Positions 1 through 7,288 of a DNA stretch of 51,351 nucleotides are shown here, piece by piece. Source of the stretch: Acidobacteriota bacterium (GTDB taxonomy: Bacteria; Acidobacteriota; Terriglobia; Terriglobales; Acidobacteriaceae); assembly GCA_025359885.1 (NCBI GenBank), contig JANYDG010000044.1, positions 1 to 51,351 of the forward strand, read 5' to 3'. The notes below the pieces were generated by a model, which had not been told where the DNA came from, did not search any database, and saw only the letters and a list, made by a program, of their open reading frames with translations. The translations under genes and the position numbers were made by a program. Every line of letters starts with the position of its first letter. Position 1 is the first letter of the stretch.

Positions 1-80
1 TCGGCCAGGCCTGTTGGAATCGACCGATTACTTGCCAGGATGAGCAAGCCAAAAGCTGTCAGGACTGCAACGCGCGTCAC
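1..80 (-). CDS. Start of a secreted protein, truncated by the window edge
   Basis: Reading leftwards from a GTG at 80-78, the frame stays open to the window edge and encodes VTRVAVLTAFGLLILASNRS followed by IPTGLA, which looks like a signal peptide (basic start, hydrophobic core). A GAGGT Shine-Dalgarno lies 4 nt before the GTG. An in-frame ATG lies 27 nt further upstream (107-105) but has a weaker ribosome-binding site. Only about 26 residues are visible, so function cannot be told. A chance open frame is the alternative. Confidence 0.4.
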   Translation of the reverse strand, partial: MTRVAVLTAFGLLILASNRSIPTGLA

Positions 81-216
81 TCGCACCTCATCACCCCCGC
101 AAATCATCTGCGCAAAATCTAGTTCTATATTGAATTTTGTGCGGGTCGCTTCCTTGAAGGAAAGGTTCAATAAGTATGTAACTCTACAGCCTCCTTGTAG
201 ATTTACTTGGTTCCAT

Positions 217-1071
217 TCAACCCTCCCCCTCAATGACCGCCCCCGGCCGCGAAGCATACTCCGCCCACGAGCCGTCATAGAGCCGCACACTCCGCGCCCC
301 GGCCAGCTCCAGCCCCAGCGAAACCACCGCCGCCGTTACCCCCGACCCGCACGAGGTCACAATCGGCTTCTCCAGATCCACGCCCTTCGCCGCAAAATAC
401 GCCCGCAGCTCCTCCGCCGTCTTCATCCGCCCCCCCGCCGCCAGCTCCACAAACGGCACACTCGTCGCCCCCGGCATATGCCCCGACCGCAAACCCGCCC
501 GCGGCTCCGGCAGCGTCCCCGCAAACCGCCCCGCCGACCGCGCATCCAATATCTGCTCGTGACCAGCAATCGCCCGCTCAATCCCCGCAAAATCTTCAAC
601 CGCGCCAGCCTGAAGCCGCGCCGCAAAGCTCGCCCTCGCCCGCTGCACCGCCCCAGCCTCCACCGGCAAACCCGCCGCCACCCACGCCTGCAACCCGCCA
701 TCCAGCAGATAGACGCGCTCCGCCCCAAACGTCCGCAGCATCCACCACGCCCGCGGCGCCGAATACACCCCCGCCTGCTCGTAGACCACGATCGTCATCT
801 GGTCACCCACCCCCAGCGCCGCCATGCTCTCGGCAAAGGCCTCCGCCGTCGGCAGCGAATGAGGCAGCCCCGTCGAGTGGTCAGAAAGCTCCTCAATGTC
901 AAAGAAACCCGCGCCCGGAATATGCCGCTGCCCGTAGCAGGCACGGCAATCGACCGGCGGCGTCACGCCCACCATGGGCATCGTCGCATCCAGCACCACA
1001 ACGTTTGCATCGTTCATCCGCCCGGTTAACCGCTCGGCCAGCCATGCCGTTGAAACCAAAGGTGTGCTCAT
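217..1071 (-). CDS. sseA: 3-mercaptopyruvate/thiosulfate sulfurtransferase (two rhodanese domains)
   Basis: The 284-residue protein has the tandem rhodanese arrangement of SseA-type sulfurtransferases. The N-terminal inactive domain covers about residues 1-140 (with RHIPGAGFFDIEELSD) and the catalytic domain about 155-280. The active-site loop reads CGSGVTA, which matches the CG(S/T)GVTA loop of mercaptopyruvate sulfurtransferases and supplies the persulfide-forming cysteine. The enzyme moves sulfane sulfur from 3-mercaptopyruvate or thiosulfate to cyanide or thiol acceptors in the cytosol. The ATG is preceded by a GGAG Shine-Dalgarno 7 nt upstream. The gene appears monocistronic. Substrate preference between mercaptopyruvate and thiosulfate is inferred only from the loop. 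Confidence 0.93.
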   Translation of the reverse strand: MSTPLVSTAWLAERLTGRMNDANVVVLDATMPMVGVTPPVDCRACYGQRHIPGAGFFDIEELSDHSTGLPHSLPTAEAFAESMAALGVGDQMTIVVYEQAGVYSAPRAWWMLRTFGAERVYLLDGGLQAWVAAGLPVEAGAVQRARASFAARLQAGAVEDFAGIERAIAGHEQILDARSAGRFAGTLPEPRAGLRSGHMPGATSVPFVELAAGGRMKTAEELRAYFAAKGVDLEKPIVTSCGSGVTAAVVSLGLELAGARSVRLYDGSWAEYASRPGAVIEGEG

Positions 1072-1247
1072 CCGTTATCTCCAATTCTCTGCACTCCATC
1101 TTCCCACGCGTGGCCCACTGACATGTTTCGCCCACTCGATAAGCCCCCTCACCATCCCACTTGACCGCCATCTCGACTTTGCGTGGAACTCCAAACGCAG
1201 CAAAGCCCCGGCTGCACGAAACGGCCAGGGCTTTTGCCCAAAAAAGA

Positions 1248-1263
1248 TACGGCTTCTGCCGTA
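1248..1263 (-). terminator. Rho-independent terminator of the small Gln/Lys-rich gene
   Basis: The stem TACGGC / GCCGTA (6 bp, TTCT loop on the plus strand) is followed on the minus strand by a run of six T. It lies 14 bp beyond the stop codon of the 56-residue gene at 1278-1448. Confidence 0.7.
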
Positions 1264-1277
1264 GACTTCCTCAAAAA

Positions 1278-1448
1278 CTAGTCGGTCATCCGCATTTCGG
1301 GGCGCTCGTGCTCCAGAATCGCACTTGAAACTCGACCGCTTGCCTTGGGTGCATGGCTCTGCCGAGTCTTCTGCTGTTGATGCTGTTGATGTTGTTGACC
1401 ATGATCTTTCTGATCCTGCTTGCTGACGGGAACTTTTGGATTTTTCAT
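1278..1448 (-). CDS. Small hydrophilic Gln/His/Lys-rich protein (56 aa)
   Basis: I do not recognise this family. The 56 residues begin MKNPKVPVSKQDQKDHGQQ and continue with a low-complexity Gln/His stretch and a charged tail ending ERPEMRMTD. It has no membrane segment and no cysteine, and is predicted basic and disordered. The ATG at 1448 is chosen over an upstream in-frame start because an AAGGAG Shine-Dalgarno sits 8 nt before it. A promoter-like pair upstream and a hairpin terminator downstream make a complete single-gene unit, which argues that this is a real gene despite its size. Basic, Gln-rich small proteins of this kind are sometimes annotated as stress or nucleic-acid-binding proteins, but nothing here proves that. 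Confidence 0.65.
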   Translation of the reverse strand: MKNPKVPVSKQDQKDHGQQHQQHQQQKTRQSHAPKASGRVSSAILEHERPEMRMTD

Positions 1449-1471
1449 CTGTGGAACTCCTTCCGAAAAGG

Positions 1472-1501
1472 AATATACTCCATCAAAATCACAATCGTCT
1501 A
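1472..1501 (-). promoter_or_regulatory. Putative sigma-70 promoter of the small gene
   Basis: On the minus strand TAGACG (-35-like) is separated by 18 bp from TATATT (-10). The -10 lies 24 nt upstream of the ATG at 1448, leaving room for the AAGGAG ribosome-binding site. Confidence 0.5.
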
Positions 1502-1637
1502 CCGCACATTGCATAAAGAAGCAATAAAGAAAATGAATGAATTCCTCATATGGTGAATTTTTACGCCCTGACTGCGACCCTACGACCTCTTCTCCATGGG
1601 AACAGCCACAACGTCCTCCGCCCCAGCCACTGCAATG

Positions 1638-2345
1638 TCACGCAGGGAAGGCGCGGTACTCCACGCTCAACCGGTTGCTGCTCATTTCCGGGCTCTCATA
1701 GGTTCGATGTAAAACGCTCTTCATAAAGACCAGGCCGTCGCCAACCTCAAGTTCCGGTCTCCAGAACTGCTCTGCCGGGAAACGACGGCGCAGGGCCGCG
1801 TCCCCAAGTTCGGTGAAGTGGAGCAGCGACGCCTGCCTGCCGCGGATGAATTCGAGGCCTGGGCTGTCGCCGCCGCAGCGCTGTAAGGGAATCCAGCAGG
1901 TCAATAACTCAGTCATTGGAATATCTGGCGACGGCGCCGCCGGAAATCGAACCCCCAGCGCTCCGTCCTGATGCCAATTCTGAAATGCCAGGACGCGGTC
2001 CGCAGTGAACGCTGGCGCAAACTTCTTCCGCACCCACGATTGCTCCATGCTGCAAGCCCAGGGGCCGTCCAGTGCCCCTTGAATCAAGTCGTCGAGCCCT
2101 GCCGTTGCCAGCGGAGAAAGCAATTCGCCAGAGCTCGCGCCAAAGTCCACCAGCGCCGTCACCAGCACGGAATGACCAGCGCGATTGAACCGGTAGCTAT
2201 CTGGCGGCTGCAAGCCCGCATCAAGGGCTTCGAAGCACCGTTTGGCAGCGCCGTGCAGCCGGACAAGCAGGTCTACGTCAAAGACCCCTCGCAACAGCGC
2301 GATGCCGGTCTCTCGCAATTGCGTCGCCGCATTTCCGGCCGTCAT
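1638..2345 (-). CDS. Phytanoyl-CoA dioxygenase (PhyH)-family Fe(II)/2-oxoglutarate oxygenase
   Basis: The 235-residue protein has the double-stranded beta-helix iron site of PhyH-like oxygenases. NWHQDGALG gives the HxD pair, and the distal histidine plus 2-oxoglutarate arginine lie in LHRTYE...SSNRLSVEYR. Members hydroxylate small metabolites, lipids or sugar derivatives using Fe(II), O2 and 2-oxoglutarate. The substrate here is unknown. The ATG at 2345 is preceded by a perfect AGGAGG at 8 nt, so it is preferred over a start 105 nt upstream. It lies 38 bp downstream of rfbB on the same strand and is probably cotranscribed, so a role in modifying a surface-polysaccharide precursor is possible but only inferred from position. 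Confidence 0.8.
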   Translation of the reverse strand: MTAGNAATQLRETGIALLRGVFDVDLLVRLHGAAKRCFEALDAGLQPPDSYRFNRAGHSVLVTALVDFGASSGELLSPLATAGLDDLIQGALDGPWACSMEQSWVRKKFAPAFTADRVLAFQNWHQDGALGVRFPAAPSPDIPMTELLTCWIPLQRCGGDSPGLEFIRGRQASLLHFTELGDAALRRRFPAEQFWRPELEVGDGLVFMKSVLHRTYESPEMSSNRLSVEYRAFPA

Positions 2346-2383
2346 GCTGAGCCTCCTGAACAGAACGGCCCGAAAGGCCCCGG

Positions 2384-3463
2384 TTACCGCGCCCCGTAGT
2401 TGGTGTCCATCCACTTCAGGTACTCGCCGCTGGTCACTTCCTGCACCCACGCCTGGTTGTCCAGGTACCAGCGCACGGTCTTGCGCAGTCCCGTCGCAAA
2501 GGTCTCTTTCGGCTTCCAGCCCAACTCCCGCTCCGCCTTGGTCGCATTAATGGCATAGCGCCGGTCATGACCCGGCCTGTCAGTCACGTAGGTCAGCAGT
2601 TGCGCATGCGGCCGATGCGGCGAATCCGGCAAAAACTCGTCCAGCAGCTCGCACAGCATCTGCACCGTGTCCAGATTCGCCTGCTCGTTCCAGCCGCCAA
2701 TATTGTAGGTCTGCCCCGGAACACCCTTTTCCAGTGCCACCCGCAGCGCCGCCGCATGGTCGCCCACATACAGCCAGTCACGCACCTGCATCCCATCGCC
2801 ATAGATCGGCAGCGGCTTGCCATGCAGCGCCCGGTCCAGCACCAGCGGCAACAGCTTCTCAGGGAATTGCAACGGCCCATAATTATTTGAGCAGTTAGTC
2901 ACCACCGCCGGGAAGCCATAGCTCTTGCCCCAAGCCCGCACCAGCAGATCGCTCGAAGCCTTTGAAGCCGCATACGGCGAATTCGGCTTGAACGCAAAAT
3001 GCTCCTCAAACGGCGCATCCCCCGGCTTCAGCGAACCAAAAACCTCGTCGGTGGAAACATGCAGGAAGCGGAACTTCGCCCGGTCGTCGGCATCCAGCTT
3101 GTCGAGATAGGCCCGCGCCGCCTCCAGCAGCACAAACGTGCCATTGATGTTGGTCGCCAAAAAGTCGCCCGGCCCCACCAGCGATCGGTCCACATGGCTC
3201 TCGGCCGCAAGGTGAACGATGGCGCGCGGGGCATATTCCGCCAGCAGCTTGTCGACAAGAGCCCGGTCCTGAATGTCGCCCCGCACAAAGTGGTAGCCAG
3301 GGTTGTCGGCAATCGGCTGCAGATTGCGCAGGTTGCCAGCGTAGGTCAGCTTGTCAAGGTTCACCAGCGGCGTACCGACCTCGGCAAACCAGTCGAGAAC
3401 AAAGTGCGAGCCGATAAATCCGGCACCGCCCGTAACGAGAATGGGGGAGTCATTGGTAAGCAT
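2384..3463 (-). CDS. rfbB: dTDP-glucose 4,6-dehydratase
   Basis: The 359-residue extended short-chain dehydrogenase matches the usual RmlB/RfbB length (about 355-360). Visible motifs are the NAD-binding TGGAGFIGS near residue 11, STDEVFGSL, and the catalytic YAASKASSD. It converts dTDP-glucose to dTDP-4-keto-6-deoxyglucose, the committed step towards dTDP-rhamnose and other deoxysugars. No rfbA, C or D lies nearby. The ATG at 3463 has no Shine-Dalgarno; instead TACACT ends 7 nt before it, suggesting leaderless transcription. An upstream extension of 40 residues is open but not conserved in character. The gene is followed by a PhyH-family gene in the same direction. Confidence 0.96.
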   Translation of the reverse strand: MLTNDSPILVTGGAGFIGSHFVLDWFAEVGTPLVNLDKLTYAGNLRNLQPIADNPGYHFVRGDIQDRALVDKLLAEYAPRAIVHLAAESHVDRSLVGPGDFLATNINGTFVLLEAARAYLDKLDADDRAKFRFLHVSTDEVFGSLKPGDAPFEEHFAFKPNSPYAASKASSDLLVRAWGKSYGFPAVVTNCSNNYGPLQFPEKLLPLVLDRALHGKPLPIYGDGMQVRDWLYVGDHAAALRVALEKGVPGQTYNIGGWNEQANLDTVQMLCELLDEFLPDSPHRPHAQLLTYVTDRPGHDRRYAINATKAERELGWKPKETFATGLRKTVRWYLDNQAWVQEVTSGEYLKWMDTNYGAR

Positions 3464-3470
3464 CGACCCC

Positions 3471-3476
3471 AGTGTA
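3471..3476 (-). promoter_or_regulatory. -10-like hexamer placing rfbB on a leaderless transcript
   Basis: TACACT on the minus strand, preceded by GGG, ends 7 nt before the rfbB ATG. A transcript initiating at the normal distance from a -10 element would start at the ATG itself. No convincing -35 hexamer is visible. Confidence 0.4.
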
Positions 3477-3592
3477 CCCGTGCGAAACGCCAGGAGCGAT
3501 AGCAGATTTGTGGTAGTCGAGCCTTTCGTCTTCCTTCCTTGCCGCCACGGCAGCCATTCCCGGTTCGTTCCAGCAGAATCCAAAGTGTCGCG

Positions 3593-3669
3593 GTCCAGGA
3601 TCAGATCAGGACCAAACCAGGATCAGACCAGGACTAAACCAGGATCAAACCAGGACCAAACCAGGACCA
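3593..3669. repeat. Tandem array of seven 11-bp units
   Basis: Seven contiguous imperfect copies of an 11-bp unit of consensus AACCAGGATCA run head to tail. The variation is concentrated at positions 1-2 and at the last bases (GATCA/GACCA/GACTA). It lies between the terminator of the OmpA-like gene and the start of rfbB, that is, in the upstream region of rfbB. Confidence 0.9.
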
Positions 3670-3684
3670 AAGGGTCTGGAGAAC

Positions 3685-3715
3685 AAAAAAAGGGCCCCCG
3701 ACCGTGTCGGGGGCC
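3685..3715 (-). terminator. Strong Rho-independent terminator of the OmpA-like gene
   Basis: A perfect 10-bp GC stem (GGCCCCCGAC / GTCGGGGGCC) with a 3-nt loop is followed on the minus strand by CCTTTTTTT. It ends the transcript of the OmpA-like gene, which stops about 100 bp upstream. Confidence 0.9.
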
Positions 3716-3814
3716 AAGTTGCCTTGGTTCTCTCGTGTTGCGAGAGCTTGGTTGGCGGCCTCGGCTTGGGAGCCGGTCGGCGCGGGGAAAAGCCTCGGGG
3801 GAGTGGCTGCGACT

Positions 3815-4714
3815 TTACGGCCGCTCCGCACCAGACTGGGATGGGGATAACCGGGGGGTAGTCCCATCCGTGGCCGCCAAACTGTTTTCCATCAACCGTA
3901 GGTCTACGTAGCTGGTCCGAACCGGCTTGGCTTTCACTTCACCAGCGGTTTCGGTTGCCGACGCAATGCTTGCCACATTGCCCAGCGCTACGGAGTGCAT
4001 CCGGTAGACAGGAATCTCGTGTTGAACTGCGAGGTAGCGTTTCACCGCTTCCGCCAACCGACCAGAGGTCTGAATGCCAACGCTGCCCGCTCCGGGTGCG
4101 TGTGCCTCAACCTCGAGCAGGTAGCCCTGGTGGCCAGTAAGCTTGGTCGCCAGCTCGTCGAGTTGCTCCTTGGCGGCAGGCGTCAGTACCAGCGAGCCCT
4201 TGCGGAAAGCAATCGATACCGTGTTCTTCTCTGCATATGTGTCCAGCCCATTGACCGTTCCGTTAATCTGGTCAACCTTGCCAACGGCTTGCCCTGCAAT
4301 GCCGCCAGCCTTGCCCGCCTGTTCACCCGCTGCCGAAGCGACTTGATTCGCCTGCTCCGCTGTGGTCTGCGCCTTGCTGATGCCAGCCTGAGCGCGGCTG
4401 TCGACATCCTTGATGTCACGGCCATTTTTGGCGGTAACCTCGTCGAGTTCGTTCAGCTGGCCTTTGATCGGGTCCAGCCGCTTGTTCACCCACTTCTTCC
4501 GTGCGAGCGGGTTGATCCTGCCCCAGAACCCTTCCTTCGGCGGCGCACTCAGGTTAGCCTGAGCTGCGGGGGAGGGCTGCGACGCCGAAGGAGTCGGGTT
4601 GCTGGTTCCATCCGCGGTCTGTTGTCCTACCGCAGAAATTGAAAACGCAGATGCAAGCACTAAAATTGCGCACAAGCTTGGGGAAGCTTTTCGAATTGCC
4701 AATTGAATCGTCAT
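3815..4714 (-). CDS. Exported coiled-coil protein with divergent OmpA-like C-terminal domain
   Basis: The 299-residue protein has a signal peptide (basic start, then CAILVLASAFSISAVGQ), a Ser/Pro/Ala linker, and a motif GFWGRINPLARKKWVNKR. A helical segment (about residues 90-170) follows that is rich in Ala/Gln/Lys with heptad-like spacing. The C-terminal domain starts SIAFRKGSLVLTPAAKEQLD and resembles the beta-alpha-beta start of OmpA-type peptidoglycan-binding domains (residues about 175-270). The pattern suggests an envelope protein tethering the outer membrane or a complex to peptidoglycan. The ATG at 4714 follows GGGAG at 8 nt and immediately precedes the signal peptide, so it is preferred over upstream starts. 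A tandem direct repeat and a TATAAC-like -10 lie upstream. The OmpA assignment is moderate because the peptidoglycan-binding Asp/Arg pair is not clearly seen. Confidence 0.72.
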   Translation of the reverse strand: MTIQLAIRKASPSLCAILVLASAFSISAVGQQTADGTSNPTPSASQPSPAAQANLSAPPKEGFWGRINPLARKKWVNKRLDPIKGQLNELDEVTAKNGRDIKDVDSRAQAGISKAQTTAEQANQVASAAGEQAGKAGGIAGQAVGKVDQINGTVNGLDTYAEKNTVSIAFRKGSLVLTPAAKEQLDELATKLTGHQGYLLEVEAHAPGAGSVGIQTSGRLAEAVKRYLAVQHEIPVYRMHSVALGNVASIASATETAGEVKAKPVRTSYVDLRLMENSLAATDGTTPRLSPSQSGAERP

Positions 4715-4895
4715 AAAACTGCTCCCGATTCTGTTCGTCTTCGCGGGACTGAATTGTCCCTTTGAAGCGAAGTGGGTCATGCCCGCTTGCCCACTGGTAT
4801 TGCAATGGGTGTGCCAAACAAAATGACAGATCGATGAATTCAGCATCCTGCATAAAATCAATGCTTTACGAGGACTCCGGTGAATCCTGGGCAGA

Positions 4896-4901
4896 GTTAT
4901 A
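4896..4901 (-). promoter_or_regulatory. Possible -10 element for the OmpA-like gene
   Basis: TATAAC occurs on the minus strand about 180 bp upstream of the start codon and just downstream of the 19-bp direct repeats. No clear -35 is seen, which would fit activator-dependent initiation. Confidence 0.3.
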
Positions 4902-4921
4902 GGCTAATTTGGCAGGCAGGT

Positions 4922-4959
4922 AGAATGTAGTTTTTGCCAAAGAATGTAATTTTTACCAA
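4922..4959. repeat. Two tandem 19-bp AT-rich direct repeats, possible operator
   Basis: AGAATGTAGTTTTTGCCAA is followed at once by AGAATGTAATTTTTACCAA (17 of 19 identical). The pair sits immediately upstream, in the minus sense, of a TATAAC element in front of the OmpA-like gene. Two helical-phase-related AT-rich copies in a GC-rich genome suggest a regulator-binding site. Confidence 0.6.
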
Positions 4960-5005
4960 GTAAATGCTGCGAGGTCGTCCAGAGTTTTGAAGAGGGGGCC
5001 CAGGT

Positions 5006-5545
5006 CTACCGGGATTCGACATGCAAAACACGGATCTCAGGCATCGCCCCAGCCCAGTCTGCGGACACAGAATCAAAAATCAGGCGGAAATCCTGCTCGC
5101 TGCCTGGTTTGAGCGGAGCAACAGAAACGGGCTCCGTATCTATATAAGGATCGCGTGTGCGAATCAATGTCAGCGGCATCGTCTCGTTCTGGGCAACCTT
5201 TTGCGCATAATCGCGAAAAAGCACCTGAACCGTAATGCCCGTCACCGTGCGGCTGCCTGCATTCGCGAGGTGGCCGTCAATATACATAACCTTCCCGCCA
5301 GCGAGATTTGTTGACTCGCTCATCGCCATGTTTGACAGTGTCAGACTTGCTGCATACGGGTCAGCCGGCGCATTGATCGGCGTCACCGCAATGATTCCTG
5401 CCCCGGACTTCGGTCGGCCCCCGATCAGCAATCCCACCAAAACAACGATGGCAACCAGGCCTGCCGCGATCATCAGCGGCAACCAATTGCGCTCAGCCGC
5501 CGGCTCCGGGCCAGTTGAAACTTCAGATGGGTCTTCGGCGCTCAC
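5006..5545 (-). CDS. Single-span membrane-anchored protein with FxLYD/DUF2393-like domain
   Basis: The 179-residue protein has a short acidic cytoplasmic N-terminus, one strong transmembrane helix (about residues 24-44, MIAAGLVAIVVLVGLLIGG) and an extracytoplasmic beta-rich domain. The stretch MYIDGHLANAGSRTVTGITV followed by QVLFRD resembles the strand pattern of FxLYD/DUF2393-type domains common in Acidobacteriota. No catalytic residues can be named. The start ATG is followed directly by a hydrophilic leader suited to an N-in signal anchor. It stands alone between the OmpA-like gene and a divergent small ORF. The family name is a judgement from pattern only. Confidence 0.65.
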   Translation of the reverse strand: MSAEDPSEVSTGPEPAAERNWLPLMIAAGLVAIVVLVGLLIGGRPKSGAGIIAVTPINAPADPYAASLTLSNMAMSESTNLAGGKVMYIDGHLANAGSRTVTGITVQVLFRDYAQKVAQNETMPLTLIRTRDPYIDTEPVSVAPLKPGSEQDFRLIFDSVSADWAGAMPEIRVLHVESR

Positions 5546-5643
5546 ATCGCAGATTTTACACCGTTACCTGCGCGCCTCGGCCATCGAAATATTCCGCAAC
5601 CCAAAGACACATCAGTGTGATGATTTTGCCGCAATCCGGCGAT

Positions 5644-5664
5644 ACCTAAAGTACGTACTTAGGT
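5644..5664. promoter_or_regulatory. 21-bp near-perfect palindrome, possible operator
   Basis: The core AAGTACGTACTT is a perfect 12-bp palindrome. It is flanked by ACCT and AGGT, giving 10-bp arms with a single bulged A. It lies between divergent genes, about 100 bp upstream of the membrane-anchored protein start (5545) and about 155 bp upstream of the small membrane protein at 5821. Dimeric regulators bind such sites, but no regulator is nearby. Confidence 0.45.
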
Positions 5665-5820
5665 CAAGCCCAGTCCTGCCCTGTCAAGCCCTGGCATGCC
5701 CTGTTTCCAGGAATCGACTGGGATTGCAAAAACATCCAACACCTGTGGCAATCGCTGGAACCGTCAGACGCTCGTCGCCGTACCTTCAACCATCCGGAAC
5801 GATTAGAAAGGACTCCCGCG

Positions 5821-5994
5821 ATGCCCGCTTCAACCTCTGTCACCAGCTATGTAGCTTGTCCAGATCAGGCGCTCTCGGCCCTCGCACCCGCCCCTGCACT
5901 CGGCGAAGCTGAGCAGCGAATGGGCCATTTGCTCTATCAGGGTGCAGTCGTGCTCGCCGTCCTGCTCTTTCTCATCAGCTTCTGGTCCTGCTAA
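5821..5994 (+). CDS. Small single-span membrane protein (57 aa)
   Basis: An ATG preceded by AAAGGA (9 nt) opens a 57-codon frame ending in TAA. The protein begins MPASTSVTSYVACPDQ, has an Ala/Pro-rich middle, and ends with a hydrophobic helix of about 20 residues (QGAVVLAVLLFLISFWSC). The arrangement, a short soluble N-terminus and a C-terminal membrane helix finishing in Cys, suggests a tail-anchored small membrane protein. I know no family for it. It converges on the DnaC-like gene, whose stop is 29 bp away. Confidence rests on the ribosome-binding site and the coherent membrane segment. Confidence 0.5.
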   Translation: MPASTSVTSYVACPDQALSALAPAPALGEAEQRMGHLLYQGAVVLAVLLFLISFWSC

Positions 5995-6023
5995 CCCGCG
6001 GATTGGTCCCCGGCCCGCAGCCT

Positions 6024-6758
6024 TCAGCCAAAACGCGCCTTCTTCGTTCCCTGGCGAAAGTCGCTGCCGCTCATCTCCACTCGAACGCACATCTCCGATA
6101 TCCGGGACAACATCCGGTCACCAATACGGTCCCCTAAAGTCTCTTCCTTCGTGGTCCCTGCCTGGCGGTCTGCATAGTTCGTCGTGATGATCGTGGTCTT
6201 CTTGTCGTTGTAGCGCGTGTTCAGAATCAGCGCCACCGTGTCCCAGACCCAGCCGGTTGGCTTTTGCGCCCCCAACTCATCCAGAATCAACACTTCCGCA
6301 TCAAACACCGGCTTCAAAATCTCAAGCTCCGTGGAATTTACTGACGGATTGTAGCTATTCTGTATCTGCTTCAAAAGCTCTCGATAATCAAAAAACAGCC
6401 CATGTGCACCGCGATTCTTTACCAGCGCCATCAGGATGCCTACGGCCAGGTGGGTCTTGCCTACCCCAATCGAGCCGGTAATCAGCAATCCCTTCCCGTC
6501 CGTTTCGACCGGATAGGCCTCAACAAAGCGCCTCGCCTCCCAATGTGCCTTGCGCAAGGAGGGGTCCGCCTTGGGAAAATCTGTCTCAAAACTATCCAGA
6601 ATGCAATGCTCGTAGCGCCTCGGAATGCGCGCAGAACCAATGCGATGGGAACTCTGCGCCGCCTGCTGGCAGATGCAGACGCGCGCCGCCCGCCTGCCCG
6701 CCGCGTCCACTGTCAGCACCATCCCGGCGCCGCCGCACTTCTCGCACTCTACTTCCAT
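6024..6758 (-). CDS. DnaC/IstB-type AAA+ ATPase, probable replicative helicase loader
   Basis: The 244-residue protein has an N-terminal Cys cluster (CEKC at 5-8 and CIC at 28-30, probably zinc-binding) and then an AAA+ module. Walker A is GSIGVGKT at 95-102, Walker B is LILDELGA, and a sensor-like IITTNYADR follows. This is the DnaC/DnaI layout: loaders place the DnaB helicase on single-stranded DNA during initiation and restart. IstB transposition helpers share the fold, but no transposase is adjacent, favouring the helicase-loader role. Zinc-ribbon plus AAA+ is the form seen in DnaI-like loaders of non-proteobacteria. The start is the ATG at 6758 with only a weak upstream GAG. Confidence 0.85.
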   Translation of the reverse strand: MEVECEKCGGAGMVLTVDAAGRRAARVCICQQAAQSSHRIGSARIPRRYEHCILDSFETDFPKADPSLRKAHWEARRFVEAYPVETDGKGLLITGSIGVGKTHLAVGILMALVKNRGAHGLFFDYRELLKQIQNSYNPSVNSTELEILKPVFDAEVLILDELGAQKPTGWVWDTVALILNTRYNDKKTTIITTNYADRQAGTTKEETLGDRIGDRMLSRISEMCVRVEMSGSDFRQGTKKARFG

Positions 6759-6845
6759 CGCTCTATCAGCCTAGCGCAGTTTGCCGGTTTCAGGTGCCGT
6801 CGCGCGCCCTCTGCAAAAGTGGAATTCCCGCCCGCCTGCATCCAA

Positions 6846-6873
6846 TTGCCTCAGAACTGAATCCAAGGTACAC
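6846..6873 (+). promoter_or_regulatory. Sigma-70 promoter of rpmE
   Basis: TTGCCT (-35) and TACACT (-10) are separated by exactly 17 bp. The -10 is 32 nt upstream of the rpmE ATG, leaving a short leader with an AGGAAAGG ribosome-binding site. Confidence 0.65.
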
Positions 6874-6905
6874 TAAGACGATTGCAGGAAAGGTACTTCC
6901 AAGTC

Positions 6906-7130
6906 ATGCCGAAGCCAGGAATTCACCCCGCGTACGCCGCCGTTCAGGTCCACTGCTCATGCGGCAACACATTCGAGACGCGTTCAACCCACAAGGGAAA
7001 GATCAGTATCGAAATTTGCTCCAACTGCCACCCCTTCTTCACCGGCAAGCAGCGCCTCGTCGACACAGCAGGCCGCGTCGAACGCTTCCGCCGCAAGTAC
7101 GCTGAAAAGGCCGTCCCGGCAGCAAAATAA
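6906..7130 (+). CDS. rpmE: 50S ribosomal protein L31
   Basis: The 74-residue protein begins [17 protein letters not shown] and carries the zinc-type L31 signature: cysteines in HCSCG and ICSNCHPF, i.e. CxC...Cxx[21 protein letters not shown] is the conserved L31 core. It is a structural component of the large subunit bridging to the 30S head. The ATG at 6906 is chosen because the family always starts M-K/P-x-G-I-H-P; a TTG 24 nt upstream only adds non-conserved residues. A promoter with 17-bp spacing lies upstream and a hairpin terminator downstream. Confidence 0.97.
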   Translation: MPKPGIHPAYAAVQVHCSCGNTFETRSTHKGKISIEICSNCHPFFTGKQRLVDTAGRVERFRRKYAEKAVPAAK

Positions 7131-7154
7131 CTGCCCAGCAGTCAGGCACCACCC

Positions 7155-7184
7155 AAGGCCTCCGCTGCGGCGGGGGCCTTTTCG
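7155..7184 (+). terminator. Rho-independent terminator of rpmE
   Basis: The GC-rich stem AAGGCCTCCGC / GGCGGGGGCCTT closes over a TGC loop and runs into TTTT, 25 bp after the rpmE stop. Confidence 0.8.
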
Positions 7185-7201
7185 TGCTACCAATCAGAAA
7201 T

Positions 7202-7280
7202 CGTCATCCTGAGCAAAGCGAAGGATCCGCTTTTCAAGAATCTGACAACTGACCCCTGATCCCCGACAACTGACCCCTGA
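7202..7280. repeat. Interspersed-repeat fragment plus a duplicated 16-mer upstream of dus
   Basis: The segment contains GAGCAAAGCGAAGGATC, which resembles a short sequence I associate with intergenic repeats in Acidobacteriota. It is followed by two exact copies of GACAACTGACCCCTGA at 7244-7259 and 7265-7280. The second copy ends 8 nt before the dus start codon. The link to a genome-wide repeat family is from memory; the duplication is seen directly. Confidence 0.6.
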
Positions 7281-7288
7281 AAGGCACC

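Noticed and set aside
40..1029. Long plus-strand open frame opposite sseA
   Set aside because: The product is Arg/Pro/His-rich without any domain, the usual antisense shadow of a GC-rich gene; the minus strand encodes a clear sulfurtransferase.
3593..3669. CRISPR-like array
   Set aside because: Units are 11 bp, contiguous and without spacers, so it is a simple tandem repeat; the same applies to the arrays at 16921, 30136, 30243 and 42166.
6024..6758. Insertion-sequence IstB protein
   Set aside because: No istA-like transposase or terminal repeats are adjacent; the N-terminal Cys cluster fits a DnaC/DnaI loader better.
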